The translations under genes were made by a program, and so were the position numbers. From Streptosporangium pseudovulgare (GTDB lineage: Bacteria; Actinomycetota; Actinomycetes; Streptosporangiales; Streptosporangiaceae), in contig NZ_BMQJ01000001.1 of the NCBI RefSeq assembly GCF_014648055.1, forward strand, positions 652,741 to 716,740: 64,000 nt of DNA. The letters are read 5' to 3'. The notes under the pieces were generated by a model that worked only from the letters and a program-made list of their open reading frames with translations, was not told the DNA's origin and did no database searches. Position 1 is the first letter of the stretch, and each line of letters opens with the position of its first letter. Shown here one piece after another: positions 18,107 to 25,530 of this stretch.

Positions 18107-18955
18107 TCAGCAGTGCGGGGAGACCGTCAGGCCGAGCATGCCGGGGCCCACGTGGGCACCGATCACCGCGCCGACCTCCACCACGGTCACCGAGGCGAGC
18201 CCGGGGACGCGCTGGGGCAGCCGCGCGGCCATGGCGCCGGCGCGGTCCTCCGCGGCGAGGTGCTGGACGGCGATGTCCACCGGGCCGCTCCCCGCGGCCT
18301 GGACGGCGAGGTCCTCAAGGCGGGCGATGGCCCGGGAGGCGGTACGGACCTTCTCCAGGGGGACGATCACGCCGTCGGCGATGTGCAGCAGCGGCTTGGT
18401 CCGCAGTGCGGAGCCGAGCAGCGTGGCCGCCGCGCCGATCCGGCCTCCCCTGCGCAGGTGTTCGAGGGTGTCGACGTAGAAGAAGGTGCGGGTCGCCTTC
18501 ATGCGGCGGCGGGCGGCGTCGGCCACCTCGGTCCGCCTGGCGCCCCGCGCGGCGGCCTCGGCGGCGGCGAGGACGGGGAAGCCGAGACCCATGGCGATCG
18601 ACCGGCTGTCGACGACCTCGACGGGCACCAGCGAGTCCTCGGCCCCGGCGCGGGCCGCCTCGACCGTGCCGGACATCTCCCCCGACAGGTGGATGGAGAC
18701 GATCCCGGCCGCGCCCCGCGCGGCGGCGGCCTCGTAGGCGTCCGCGAAGCGCTGGGGCGCGGGCCTGGAGGTCGTCACCGGAGCCCACTCGCCGAGCGCG
18801 TCGTTCATCCCCGCGCCGTCGATCTGGGCCACGTCGTCGAGTCCTCTGCCGCCGACGACGACCTGCAGCGGCACCACGGTGATCCCCAGACGGGAGACCG
18901 CCTCCTCGGGGAGGTAGGCGGTGGAGTCGGTGACGACGGCGACCGATGGCGGCAT
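18107..18955 (-). CDS. DegV family protein (fatty-acid binding)
   Basis: 282 residues. DegV/FakB proteins bind a fatty acid and can present it to a FakA kinase for phosphorylation. Motifs: VAVVTDSTAYLPEEAV at the N-terminus, TTSRPAPQRFADAYE, IHLSGEMSGT, VVDSRSIAMGLGF and DTLEHLRRGGRIGAAATLLG. The last is the family signature. No fakA homologue is adjacent, so lipid scavenging is inference. Confidence 0.92.
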   Translation of the reverse strand: MPPSVAVVTDSTAYLPEEAVSRLGITVVPLQVVVGGRGLDDVAQIDGAGMNDALGEWAPVTTSRPAPQRFADAYEAAAARGAAGIVSIHLSGEMSGTVEAARAGAEDSLVPVEVVDSRSIAMGLGFPVLAAAEAAARGARRTEVADAARRRMKATRTFFYVDTLEHLRRGGRIGAAATLLGSALRTKPLLHIADGVIVPLEKVRTASRAIARLEDLAVQAAGSGPVDIAVQHLAAEDRAGAMAARLPQRVPGLASVTVVEVGAVIGAHVGPGMLGLTVSPHC

Positions 18956-19079
18956 ATGCCGAGATTACCCGGCGGGACCGGCCGGATGCGGGGCGCCGTC
19001 GCCCGACCCGGCGGGCGGCGATCCGGTGACCGGACCGCCTTGATCACTGGATCGGCCCGTCCACCGGACCACCCCGCTC

Positions 19080-19147
19080 ACCGGACCGCCCCGACCACCG
19101 AAGCAGCCCGGTGACCGGACCGCCCCGACCACCGGAGCAGCCCGATC
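19080..19147. repeat. 34-bp tandem repeat, two copies in a degenerate array
   Basis: Two 34-bp units, the first starting at 19080 and the second at 19114, differ at only a few bases. The wider gap 18990-19160 between degV and hutI is filled with weaker variants of the CACCGGACCGCC core. No gene is seen in this gap. Confidence 0.7.
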
Positions 19148-19162
19148 AACGGACCGGGACGG

Positions 19163-20371
19163 TCACTGGACCGGGACTCCGCCGCGCCAGACGCGGCGGG
19201 GCTTGAGGCCGAAGGCCCAGGCGAAGGCGCCCTCGTGGTCGGCGTCCCACTGGACGATGTCGGCCAGTCGTCCGGGTGCCAGGACGCCCCGGTCGGGGGC
19301 GCCCAGGACGGTGGCCCCGCCGAGGGTGGCCGCGCGGAGCGCGTCGCCGACGCTCATACCGAAGGCCGCCACGGCGAGACTGATGACCAGGGACATCGAG
19401 GTGATGCCGCAGTGGCCGGGGTTGTGGTCGCTGCCGAGTGCGACCGTGACGCCCTGGCCCAGCATCCGGCGCACCGGGGGCAGGCTGCCGTGCTGGAGGG
19501 CGGTGCCCGGGCAGACCACGGCGGGAACGCCGTATCTGGCCATCAGCGCGATGTCGTCGTCGGAGGTGTGGTGGAGCAGGTCGGCCGACGCGCAGCCCAT
19601 CTCCGCGGCGAGCTGCACGGCGCCGCGGCGGCTGTGGGCACCGGCGTGGATGCGGGGCAGCAGGCCGACGTTGCGGCCGGAGGCGAGCACCCAGCGGGCC
19701 TCGTCGGTGGTGAAGTGGCCCTCGTCGCAGTAGACGTCGACGCTGTCGGCCCCGGCCGCCGCCGCGTCGGCGCACCAGGAGCCCACGGCCTCGACGTAGT
19801 CGCGCTGGCGGCCGAAGTACTCCGGGGGGACGACGTTCGCGGCCATGAACGTGACGTGCACGCGCGGCATCATCGGCTCCTTCTCCAGCTCGCGCAGGAG
19901 CCGCACGTCGGCCAGCTCGCCGTCGCGGGTGAGGTGGTAGCCGGTCTTGGCCTCGACGGTGGTGGTGCCGCTGAGCAGCCACTCGCGCAGGCGCTCGCGG
20001 ACGCCGTTGCACATGGTCCACGGGTCGGTGCCGCGGGTCACGGTGACGGTGGAGCCGACGCCGCCGCCGGCGGCGGTGATCGCGGACATCGACGAGCCGC
20101 TGGAGCGCATCGCCATCTCGGCGTAGCGGTTGCCCGCGTAGACCGGGTGGGTGTGGGCGTCGATCAGGCCGGGGGTGACCAGCGCGCCGCCGAGGTTCTC
20201 CACGTGGTCGACGTCGACGATGTCGTCCACCACACCGGGGACGCTCTGCGGGAGGTCGGCCGCGCGGCCGACCCAGGCGATCCGGTCGTTGTGCACGAGG
20301 ATCGCGCCGTTGCTGCAGACGTCGTTGCCGGTCCAGAGCCGGCCGATGTTGGTCAGGAGGCGGACCGTCAT
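19163..20371 (-). CDS. hutI: Imidazolonepropionase
   Basis: Third enzyme of histidine degradation: hydrolyses 4-imidazolone-5-propionate to N-formimino-L-glutamate. 402 residues from the ATG at 20371 (MTVRLLTNIGRLWTGND); the open frame extends upstream without support. The metal-dependent amidohydrolase fold shows GLIDAHTHPVYAGNRYAEM (HxH metal ligands), VEAKTGYHL, DVYCDEGHFT, PRIHAGAHS and LGSDHNPGHCG (metal/catalytic Asp). None of hutH, hutU or hutF lies nearby, so the pathway is split over the genome. Confidence 0.93.
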   Translation of the reverse strand: MTVRLLTNIGRLWTGNDVCSNGAILVHNDRIAWVGRAADLPQSVPGVVDDIVDVDHVENLGGALVTPGLIDAHTHPVYAGNRYAEMAMRSSGSSMSAITAAGGGVGSTVTVTRGTDPWTMCNGVRERLREWLLSGTTTVEAKTGYHLTRDGELADVRLLRELEKEPMMPRVHVTFMAANVVPPEYFGRQRDYVEAVGSWCADAAAAGADSVDVYCDEGHFTTDEARWVLASGRNVGLLPRIHAGAHSRRGAVQLAAEMGCASADLLHHTSDDDIALMARYGVPAVVCPGTALQHGSLPPVRRMLGQGVTVALGSDHNPGHCGITSMSLVISLAVAAFGMSVGDALRAATLGGATVLGAPDRGVLAPGRLADIVQWDADHEGAFAWAFGLKPRRVWRGGVPVQ

Positions 20372-21181
20372 CGCATCACCGCCTTGTGCGCGGGGGAAGG
20401 CGTCGGGGAGGAGACCTCTCGCGGCCGGACCGGGCCGCCCCGGCCGATGCCGGACGCCGTGCCCGCCGGGACCGCTGTGCATCCGGACGACATCGGGGGG
20501 TCTCCTGCTCTTATCCGCTTGCTCGTTGGTGGGGCGGCGGTGGCGCCGGGATCATGATCAGGCGATTTCAGTTCAGTTACGTTATTTCACAAGTGAGCTT
20601 GCTGTACAGGCTAATTGGGAAGAACGCCGCTTCACCGTGACCACCGCCTACCGGCCGGCCCGGTGGCCGCACCCGGAGTCGGGGGCCCTCTCGCAGCTCA
20701 GGCCACTTTTTCCTCATCCGTAACAGCGGACCCCGGACCACCTTCCGGCGTGCTGTCTTGCCGAAGTTTTTATCATGGCGACCCCGCCCCTGGCGAGAAA
20801 ATGTCGCTTTTAATAACTTCTGTACGATTCCTTGGGACCCTCAGTCCATTCCATAGAGGCCGCCGACCGCAAGAGGAACCATTGAAATGCAGTCGGCGGA
20901 ATATCTAGTCTGAGCATCCGCGGCGACGAGGACGCCTCCGGCGCGTGACCGGAAACGGTCACCCCTGCGGCGCGAAACCACCCGGCGCGACGGCCCGCAC
21001 GCCGCGGAACCATCCCGCGCGTACGGCTCCGCACGGCGGAGGACCGAGGACGCCACGACGGCCCCGCGCGACGGCCCCGGCGCGCCCCCTCCTCCTGCGC
21101 CAAGCCCCCCTACCAGCAAAAATGCCATCGAAGTGGGGCCTAGCATGTAATCTTTCGTGGAACCACCCGTCAGCTGTAAGC
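20372..21181. other. Long AT-richer intergenic region before the stressosome operon
   Basis: About 800 bp without a convincing gene. Roughly 20550-20920 is clearly richer in A/T than anything around it (runs such as TTTTTATCAT near 20767 and CTTTTAATAACTTC near 20807), while 20930-21120 returns to high GC. A tiny reading frame, MQSAEYLV, starts at 20887 after AAGAGGAA. The region must hold the promoters of hutI (minus) and rsbR (plus). No confident -35/-10 pair or SigB-type promoter was found. Confidence 0.5.
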
Positions 21182-22066
21182 ATGGGAGCTACCTTGTCGG
21201 TCTCCGCGGACGCCGGTCGGCATCGCATCGAAACACTTCTTGCCACGAACGAAGACCAGATCTTCAGGCGTTGGCTTGAGATAGCGGGAGCTTCCTCCAG
21301 CGGGCACGTCGACCGTGGGAACCTCAACGGTCAGCTTCGTGAACTCTACAACGCCCTCGTCCGGTCGTTCGGCGACTCCGGCCGGCCGGGTGAGTCCAGC
21401 GAACTGCGCGGGCTCCTCGCCGAACTCTCCCGCAACCGCGCCCGCCAGGGCTTCACCCCGACCGAGACCGCCACCGTGGTGTTCGGGCTGAAGGAGGCGG
21501 TCTACGAGAGCACCGGTGATGACGGCTCCTCCGAGGCGCTGCAGGGCTTCCTCTGGTTCTCCCGGCTCGTCGACGACCTGGGCCTCTTCACCATGGAGAC
21601 CTACAGCGCGACCCGAGAGAAGATCATCCTCGACCAGGCCGAGCAGCTCCTCGAGCTCTCCACCCCCGTGGTCAAGCTCTGGGAGGGCATCGTCGCCGTG
21701 CCGCTGGTCGGCACGCTCGACTCGGCCAGGACCCAGGTCGTGATGGAGAAGCTGCTGCAGACGCTGGTGGACACCGGCTCCGAGCACGCGGTCATCGACA
21801 TCACGGGCGTGCCCGCGGTGGACACCCAGGTCGCCCAGCACCTCCTCAAGACGGTGGTGGCGGCCCGGCTGATGGGCGCCGAGTGCGTGATCTCCGGCAT
21901 CCGCCCGCAGATCGCCCACACCATCGTCACGCTGGGCATCGAGTTCGGCGACATCGTGACCAAGGCCACGCTCGCCGACGCCCTCGCCCACGCGCTGCGC
22001 GAGAGCGGCGTCGAGATCGTCAGAAATCGCGGGTCCCGCGTCGCCCTGCGGACCGTGGAGGAATGA
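21182..22066 (+). CDS. rsbR: RsbR-type stressosome sensor/scaffold
   Basis: RsbT co-antagonist with a variable N-terminal sensor domain and a C-terminal STAS domain; forms the stressosome core with RsbS. 294 residues from the ATG at 21182. An in-frame TTG at 21194 has GGAG 5 nt upstream and is an alternative. The N-terminal helices (residues 10-150, with NEDQIFRRWLEIA and ELSRNRARQGFTPTE) fit the RsbRD-type sensor domain. STAS starts near 170 (LWEGIVAVPLVGTLDSARTQ). DITGVPAVDT and GIRPQIAHTIVTLG put threonines at about 215 and 247, where RsbT phosphorylates RsbR in Bacillus. Overlaps rsbS by 4 nt. Confidence 0.92.
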   Translation: MGATLSVSADAGRHRIETLLATNEDQIFRRWLEIAGASSSGHVDRGNLNGQLRELYNALVRSFGDSGRPGESSELRGLLAELSRNRARQGFTPTETATVVFGLKEAVYESTGDDGSSEALQGFLWFSRLVDDLGLFTMETYSATREKIILDQAEQLLELSTPVVKLWEGIVAVPLVGTLDSARTQVVMEKLLQTLVDTGSEHAVIDITGVPAVDTQVAQHLLKTVVAARLMGAECVISGIRPQIAHTIVTLGIEFGDIVTKATLADALAHALRESGVEIVRNRGSRVALRTVEE

Positions 22067-22446
22067 TGGATCGCGTACCCGTCCTCAAGCTCGGCGACAT
22101 CCTGATCGTCTCCATCCAGATCGACCTCCAGGACCAGAGCGTGCTCGCGCTCCAGGAGGACCTGGCGAACAAGGTGGTGGAGACCGGCGCCCGCGGTGTG
22201 ATCATCGACATCACCGCCGTGGAGATCGTCGACTCGTTCATCGGCCGCATGCTGGCGACCATCGCGGCCATCTCCCGCATGCTCGACGCCGAGACGGTCG
22301 TCGTGGGCATGCGGCCCGCCGTGGCGATCACTCTCGTGGAGCTGGGCCTTTCGCTGGGCGGCGTGCGCACCGCCCTCAACCTTGAAAAGGGTGTCGCATT
22401 GCTGAACCACATCGACGGCTCCGAGATCGCCACGGCAACACGGTGA
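22063..22446 (+). CDS. rsbS: RsbS-type STAS protein (RsbT antagonist)
   Basis: Single STAS domain of 127 residues that holds RsbT in the stressosome until it is phosphorylated. The phosphoacceptor is expected at Ser58 in VEIVDSFIGRML, which matches Ser59 of Bacillus RsbS. Other STAS features are VPVLKLGDILIVSIQ and VVVGMRPAVAITLVELG. The ATG at 22063 overlaps the rsbR stop (ATGA), with a second ATG right behind. It overlaps rsbT by 4 nt. Confidence 0.95.
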   Translation: MMDRVPVLKLGDILIVSIQIDLQDQSVLALQEDLANKVVETGARGVIIDITAVEIVDSFIGRMLATIAAISRMLDAETVVVGMRPAVAITLVELGLSLGGVRTALNLEKGVALLNHIDGSEIATATR

Positions 22447-22844
22447 CCACCCCCGCCGAGATGCCCATCCACGGCAACAGCGACATCGTGCTGATCCGCC
22501 AGCGCGTCAGGACCGCCGCCGTGGAGGTCGGCCTCTCCCTCGTCGACCAGACGAAGGTCGTGACCGCGGCCAGCGAGCTGGCCCGTAACGCCCTGGTCTA
22601 CGCGGGGGGCGGGCAGGTTCGGATCGAGGTCGTGCACAACGGCGTGCGACGGGGCCTGCGGCTCGCCTTCAGCGACGACGGCCCCGGTATCCCCGACCTC
22701 GACCAGGCGCTCACCGACGGGTGGACCACCGGCGGCGGACTCGGGCTCGGACTCAGCGGCTCACGCCGGCTGATGGACGAGTTCGAGCTCAAATCGGCTC
22801 CCGGCGAGGGGACGCTGGTGACGGTGACCAAATGGGCAAGGTGA
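22443..22844 (+). CDS. rsbT: RsbT-type switch kinase
   Basis: GHKL-fold serine/threonine kinase of 133 residues. In the known system it phosphorylates RsbS and RsbR, leaves the stressosome and activates a PP2C phosphatase. N-box SELARNALVYA (Asn49), G1 box SDDGPGIPDL and G2 GGGLGLGLSGSRRLMDEF are intact, as is the final GEGTLVTVTKW. GTG start in a GTGA overlap with rsbS. The next gene starts 13 nt before its stop. Confidence 0.95.
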   Translation: MTTPAEMPIHGNSDIVLIRQRVRTAAVEVGLSLVDQTKVVTAASELARNALVYAGGGQVRIEVVHNGVRRGLRLAFSDDGPGIPDLDQALTDGWTTGGGLGLGLSGSRRLMDEFELKSAPGEGTLVTVTKWAR

Positions 22845-23842
22845 TCCGTTCCCAGAACGACACCTGGCTGCGGGCCGAGGACGCCAGCGCGATCGGCGCC
22901 CTGCGGCGGGTCGCGGTCACGCTCGCCGAGGGGCGGGGGTTCGGCGAGGAGGACGCCGGACGGGTCGCGGTCGCGGTGAGCGAGGCCGCGTCCAACCTGG
23001 TCAAGCACGCGGTCGAGGGGGTCATGCTGATCCGGCCGCACCCGGAGCTGCCCGAGGCGATCGAGGTCGTCGCGCTCGACCGGGGACCGGGCATGCGCGA
23101 CGTCACCCGCGCCCTGCGCGACGGTTACTCCACCACGGGCACCCTCGGCATCGGCCTCGGCGGCATCGCCCGCATGGCCAGTGGGTACGAGGTTCACTCC
23201 ATGCCCGGCCGGGGCACTGTGCTCGGCATGTACTTCGCCACCCGTGGCGCCCCGCGGCCCGAGGCCCGGGTCAGCGGGGTCACTCGTCCCATCGGCGAGG
23301 AGATGGTCTGCGGCGACGCGTTCGCGGTCGTCGAGACCGGCGCCACGACGACCGTGATGCTCTGCGACGGGCTCGGGCACGGCGACTTCGCCGCCCAGGC
23401 GTCGCAGGAGGCGGTGCGGCTGTTCCTGCAGGACGCGGACCGGCCCCCGGTCACCCTCCTCGAACGGCTGCACGCCGGCATGCGGCAGACCAGGGGCGGC
23501 GCCGCGGCGGTGGCCCACGTCGACCGGGCCGCGGGCAGGATCACCTTCGCCGGGCTCGGCAACGTCTCCGCCTGGATCGCGTCCCAGGACGGCCGCCAGG
23601 GGATGATCTCGGTGCCGGGCATCGCCGGGCACCAGGCCCGCACCCTGCGCCAGTACGAATACGACATGCCGCCGGAAGGCGTGGTCGTGCTCCATTCCGA
23701 CGGGCTGTCGGACCGCTGGGACATCACCTCCTACCCGGGGCTCGTCACCCGCTCCCCCTCCGTCGTCGCCGCCACGCTGCTGCGGGACGCCGGGACCCGC
23801 AGGGACGACGCCTGCGTGGTCGCGGTGAGGACCGGCACATGA
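22832..23842 (+). CDS. RsbX-like protein: GHKL domain fused to SpoIIE/PP2C phosphatase
   Basis: 336 residues. The N-terminal 135 residues are a second RsbT/RsbW-like ATP-binding domain with intact N-box VSEAASNLVKHA, G1 DRGPGMRDV and G2 GTLGIGLGGIARMA. The C-terminal part is a PP2C-type phosphatase with metal-binding DGLGHGDFAAQAS and HSDGLSDRWD. In Bacillus, RsbX dephosphorylates RsbR and RsbS to reset the stressosome; a similar feedback role is inferred, with the kinase-like domain possibly targeting the protein. ATG at 22832 lies inside the rsbT end. Confidence 0.88.
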   Translation: MGKVIRSQNDTWLRAEDASAIGALRRVAVTLAEGRGFGEEDAGRVAVAVSEAASNLVKHAVEGVMLIRPHPELPEAIEVVALDRGPGMRDVTRALRDGYSTTGTLGIGLGGIARMASGYEVHSMPGRGTVLGMYFATRGAPRPEARVSGVTRPIGEEMVCGDAFAVVETGATTTVMLCDGLGHGDFAAQASQEAVRLFLQDADRPPVTLLERLHAGMRQTRGGAAAVAHVDRAAGRITFAGLGNVSAWIASQDGRQGMISVPGIAGHQARTLRQYEYDMPPEGVVVLHSDGLSDRWDITSYPGLVTRSPSVVAATLLRDAGTRRDDACVVAVRTGT

Positions 23843-25530
23843 CGGGCCGGACGACCGGCGAGGAGCTGATCCGGATCCGCGTCCGCGACGACTCCGACAT
23901 CTTCGTCATGCGGAAACTCGGCCGCGAGGCGGCGGAGGCGGTCGGGCTGGCCCCCCAGGACCAGATCCGGGTGGCCACCGCGCTGAGCGAGATCAGCCGG
24001 GAGGTGCTGGGCGAGGGCCGCGAGGCGTACGCCGCGTTCCTGCTGGACGGCGAGGCCCTGGTCGTGACCATTGATCTTCCCGCGGCAGCCGGTTTCCGGT
24101 CGGCGGACGGCGTGACGCTGGCGGGGCGTCTCCTCGACGAGATCGAGTTCGACCCCGCCGGGGGACGGGTGAAGATGCTGAAACGGCTTCCCGCGGGGCG
24201 GCCCGACCTTTCGGTGGCGGAGATCCGCGCGCGGCTCGCCAGGCTGACACCGGCGACCGCCGTCGACGAGCTGCGGCAGCAGAACCGCGAGCTCGCCGAG
24301 ACCCTCCAGGAGGTCCTGCAGCTCAACGCCGAGCTCCAGGAGACCAACCAGGGCGTGGTCGCCCTGTACAACCAGCTCTCCGAGGAGCTGGAGGAGACCA
24401 ACCGCGGCGTGGTCGCCCTGTACGCCGAACTCGACGAGAAGTCCCGGCAGCTCCGGGCGGCGAGCGACGCCAAGAACAGGTTCTGGGCCACGGTCAGCCA
24501 CGAGCTGCGCACCCCGCTGAACTCGATCATCGGCCTCGTCCGGCTCCTGGTGGGCCCCGGGGGCGAGCCGCTGGCCGAGGAGCAGCGTCACCAGGTCCAG
24601 CTCATCGGCTCCTCGGCCGAGACGTTGCTGACGATGGTCAGCGAGCTGCTCGACATGGCCAAGGCCGAGTCCGGGCGGCTCGAACCGCAGTCGTCCCGGG
24701 TCGACCTCGTCGCGCTGACCGAGCGGTTGCGGATGACGCTGCACCCCACCAGCGGGAACGACCGGATCGCGCTCTCGGTGGACATCCCCGGCGAGGCGTC
24801 GGAGATGCTGGTGGACGAGGTGATGCTCACCCGGATCCTGCGGAACCTGCTGTCCAACGCGCTGAAGTTCACCCAGGAGGGCGAGGTCAGGCTCGGCGTG
24901 CGGGCCGACGCCCCCACCCAGGAGATGGTCTTCACCGTGACCGACACCGGCGTCGGCATCCCCGAGGAGCACCTGGAGCGGGTCTTCGAGGAGTTCTTCC
25001 AGGTCCCGGGACCGATCCAGGTGCGGGTGAAGGGCACCGGCCTCGGCCTGCCGTACGCGCGCCGCCTGGCCGAGGCGATGGGTGGCACGCTCCAACTGGA
25101 CAGCGCCCTCGGCGAGGGCACCCGGGTCACCGTACGGCTGCCGCACCGGCAGGACGGGGAGCCGGTGGTCGGGCGGGTGCTCGTCGTCGACGACAACGAG
25201 GAGTTCCGGGCCACCGTACGGCGCATGCTCGCCGGGTTCGCCGCCCACGTCGACGAGGCCCCGGACGGGGAGGTCGCGCTGGAGATGATGGCGCACGAGC
25301 GGCCCGACCTCGCGCTGGTGGACCTGTTCATGCCCCGCCTCGACGGCGCGGCGCTGATCGAGCGGATGGCCTCCGACGAGCGGCTCCGCGACGTGCCGGT
25401 GATCGTCGTGACCCTCGCGACCTCCCACCAGTACCCCCAGGGCGTCAGCAGGGTCCTGTCCAAGCAGGGGCTGCGGAAGGAAAACCTGCTGGAGACCGTA
25501 CGAGAGGCTCTGGGGCGTGACGATGCCTGA
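23839..25530 (+). CDS. Hybrid histidine kinase with degenerate RsbT-like N-terminus and C-terminal receiver
   Basis: 563 residues, ATGA overlap with the preceding gene. Residues 1-125 resemble RsbT (DIFVMRKLGREAAEAVGL and QIRVATALSEISREVLG), but the N-box Asn is missing, so ATP binding there is doubtful. Residues 145-210 form a coiled coil with two similar segments, LQETNQGVVALYNQL and LEETNRGVVALYAEL. HisKA follows with FWATVSHELRTPLNS (His221), then HATPase (NLLSNALKFT, DTGVGIPEEHL, GTGLGLPYARRL). A receiver domain ends the protein with phospho-Asp495 (ALVDLFMPRLDG). No transmembrane helix, so it is a cytosolic kinase probably recruited to the stressosome. Confidence 0.88.
   Translation: MTGRTTGEELIRIRVRDDSDIFVMRKLGREAAEAVGLAPQDQIRVATALSEISREVLGEGREAYAAFLLDGEALVVTIDLPAAAGFRSADGVTLAGRLLDEIEFDPAGGRVKMLKRLPAGRPDLSVAEIRARLARLTPATAVDELRQQNRELAETLQEVLQLNAELQETNQGVVALYNQLSEELEETNRGVVALYAELDEKSRQLRAASDAKNRFWATVSHELRTPLNSIIGLVRLLVGPGGEPLAEEQRHQVQLIGSSAETLLTMVSELLDMAKAESGRLEPQSSRVDLVALTERLRMTLHPTSGNDRIALSVDIPGEASEMLVDEVMLTRILRNLLSNALKFTQEGEVRLGVRADAPTQEMVFTVTDTGVGIPEEHLERVFEEFFQVPGPIQVRVKGTGLGLPYARRLAEAMGGTLQLDSALGEGTRVTVRLPHRQDGEPVVGRVLVVDDNEEFRATVRRMLAGFAAHVDEAPDGEVALEMMAHERPDLALVDLFMPRLDGAALIERMASDERLRDVPVIVVTLATSHQYPQGVSRVLSKQGLRKENLLETVREALGRDDA

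Noticed and set aside
20386-20908. Small open frames in the gap upstream of rsbR
   Set aside because: Short, overlapping each other in different frames, no good ribosome-binding site and no recognisable motif. The 8-codon MQSAEYLV frame is mentioned only as a curiosity.
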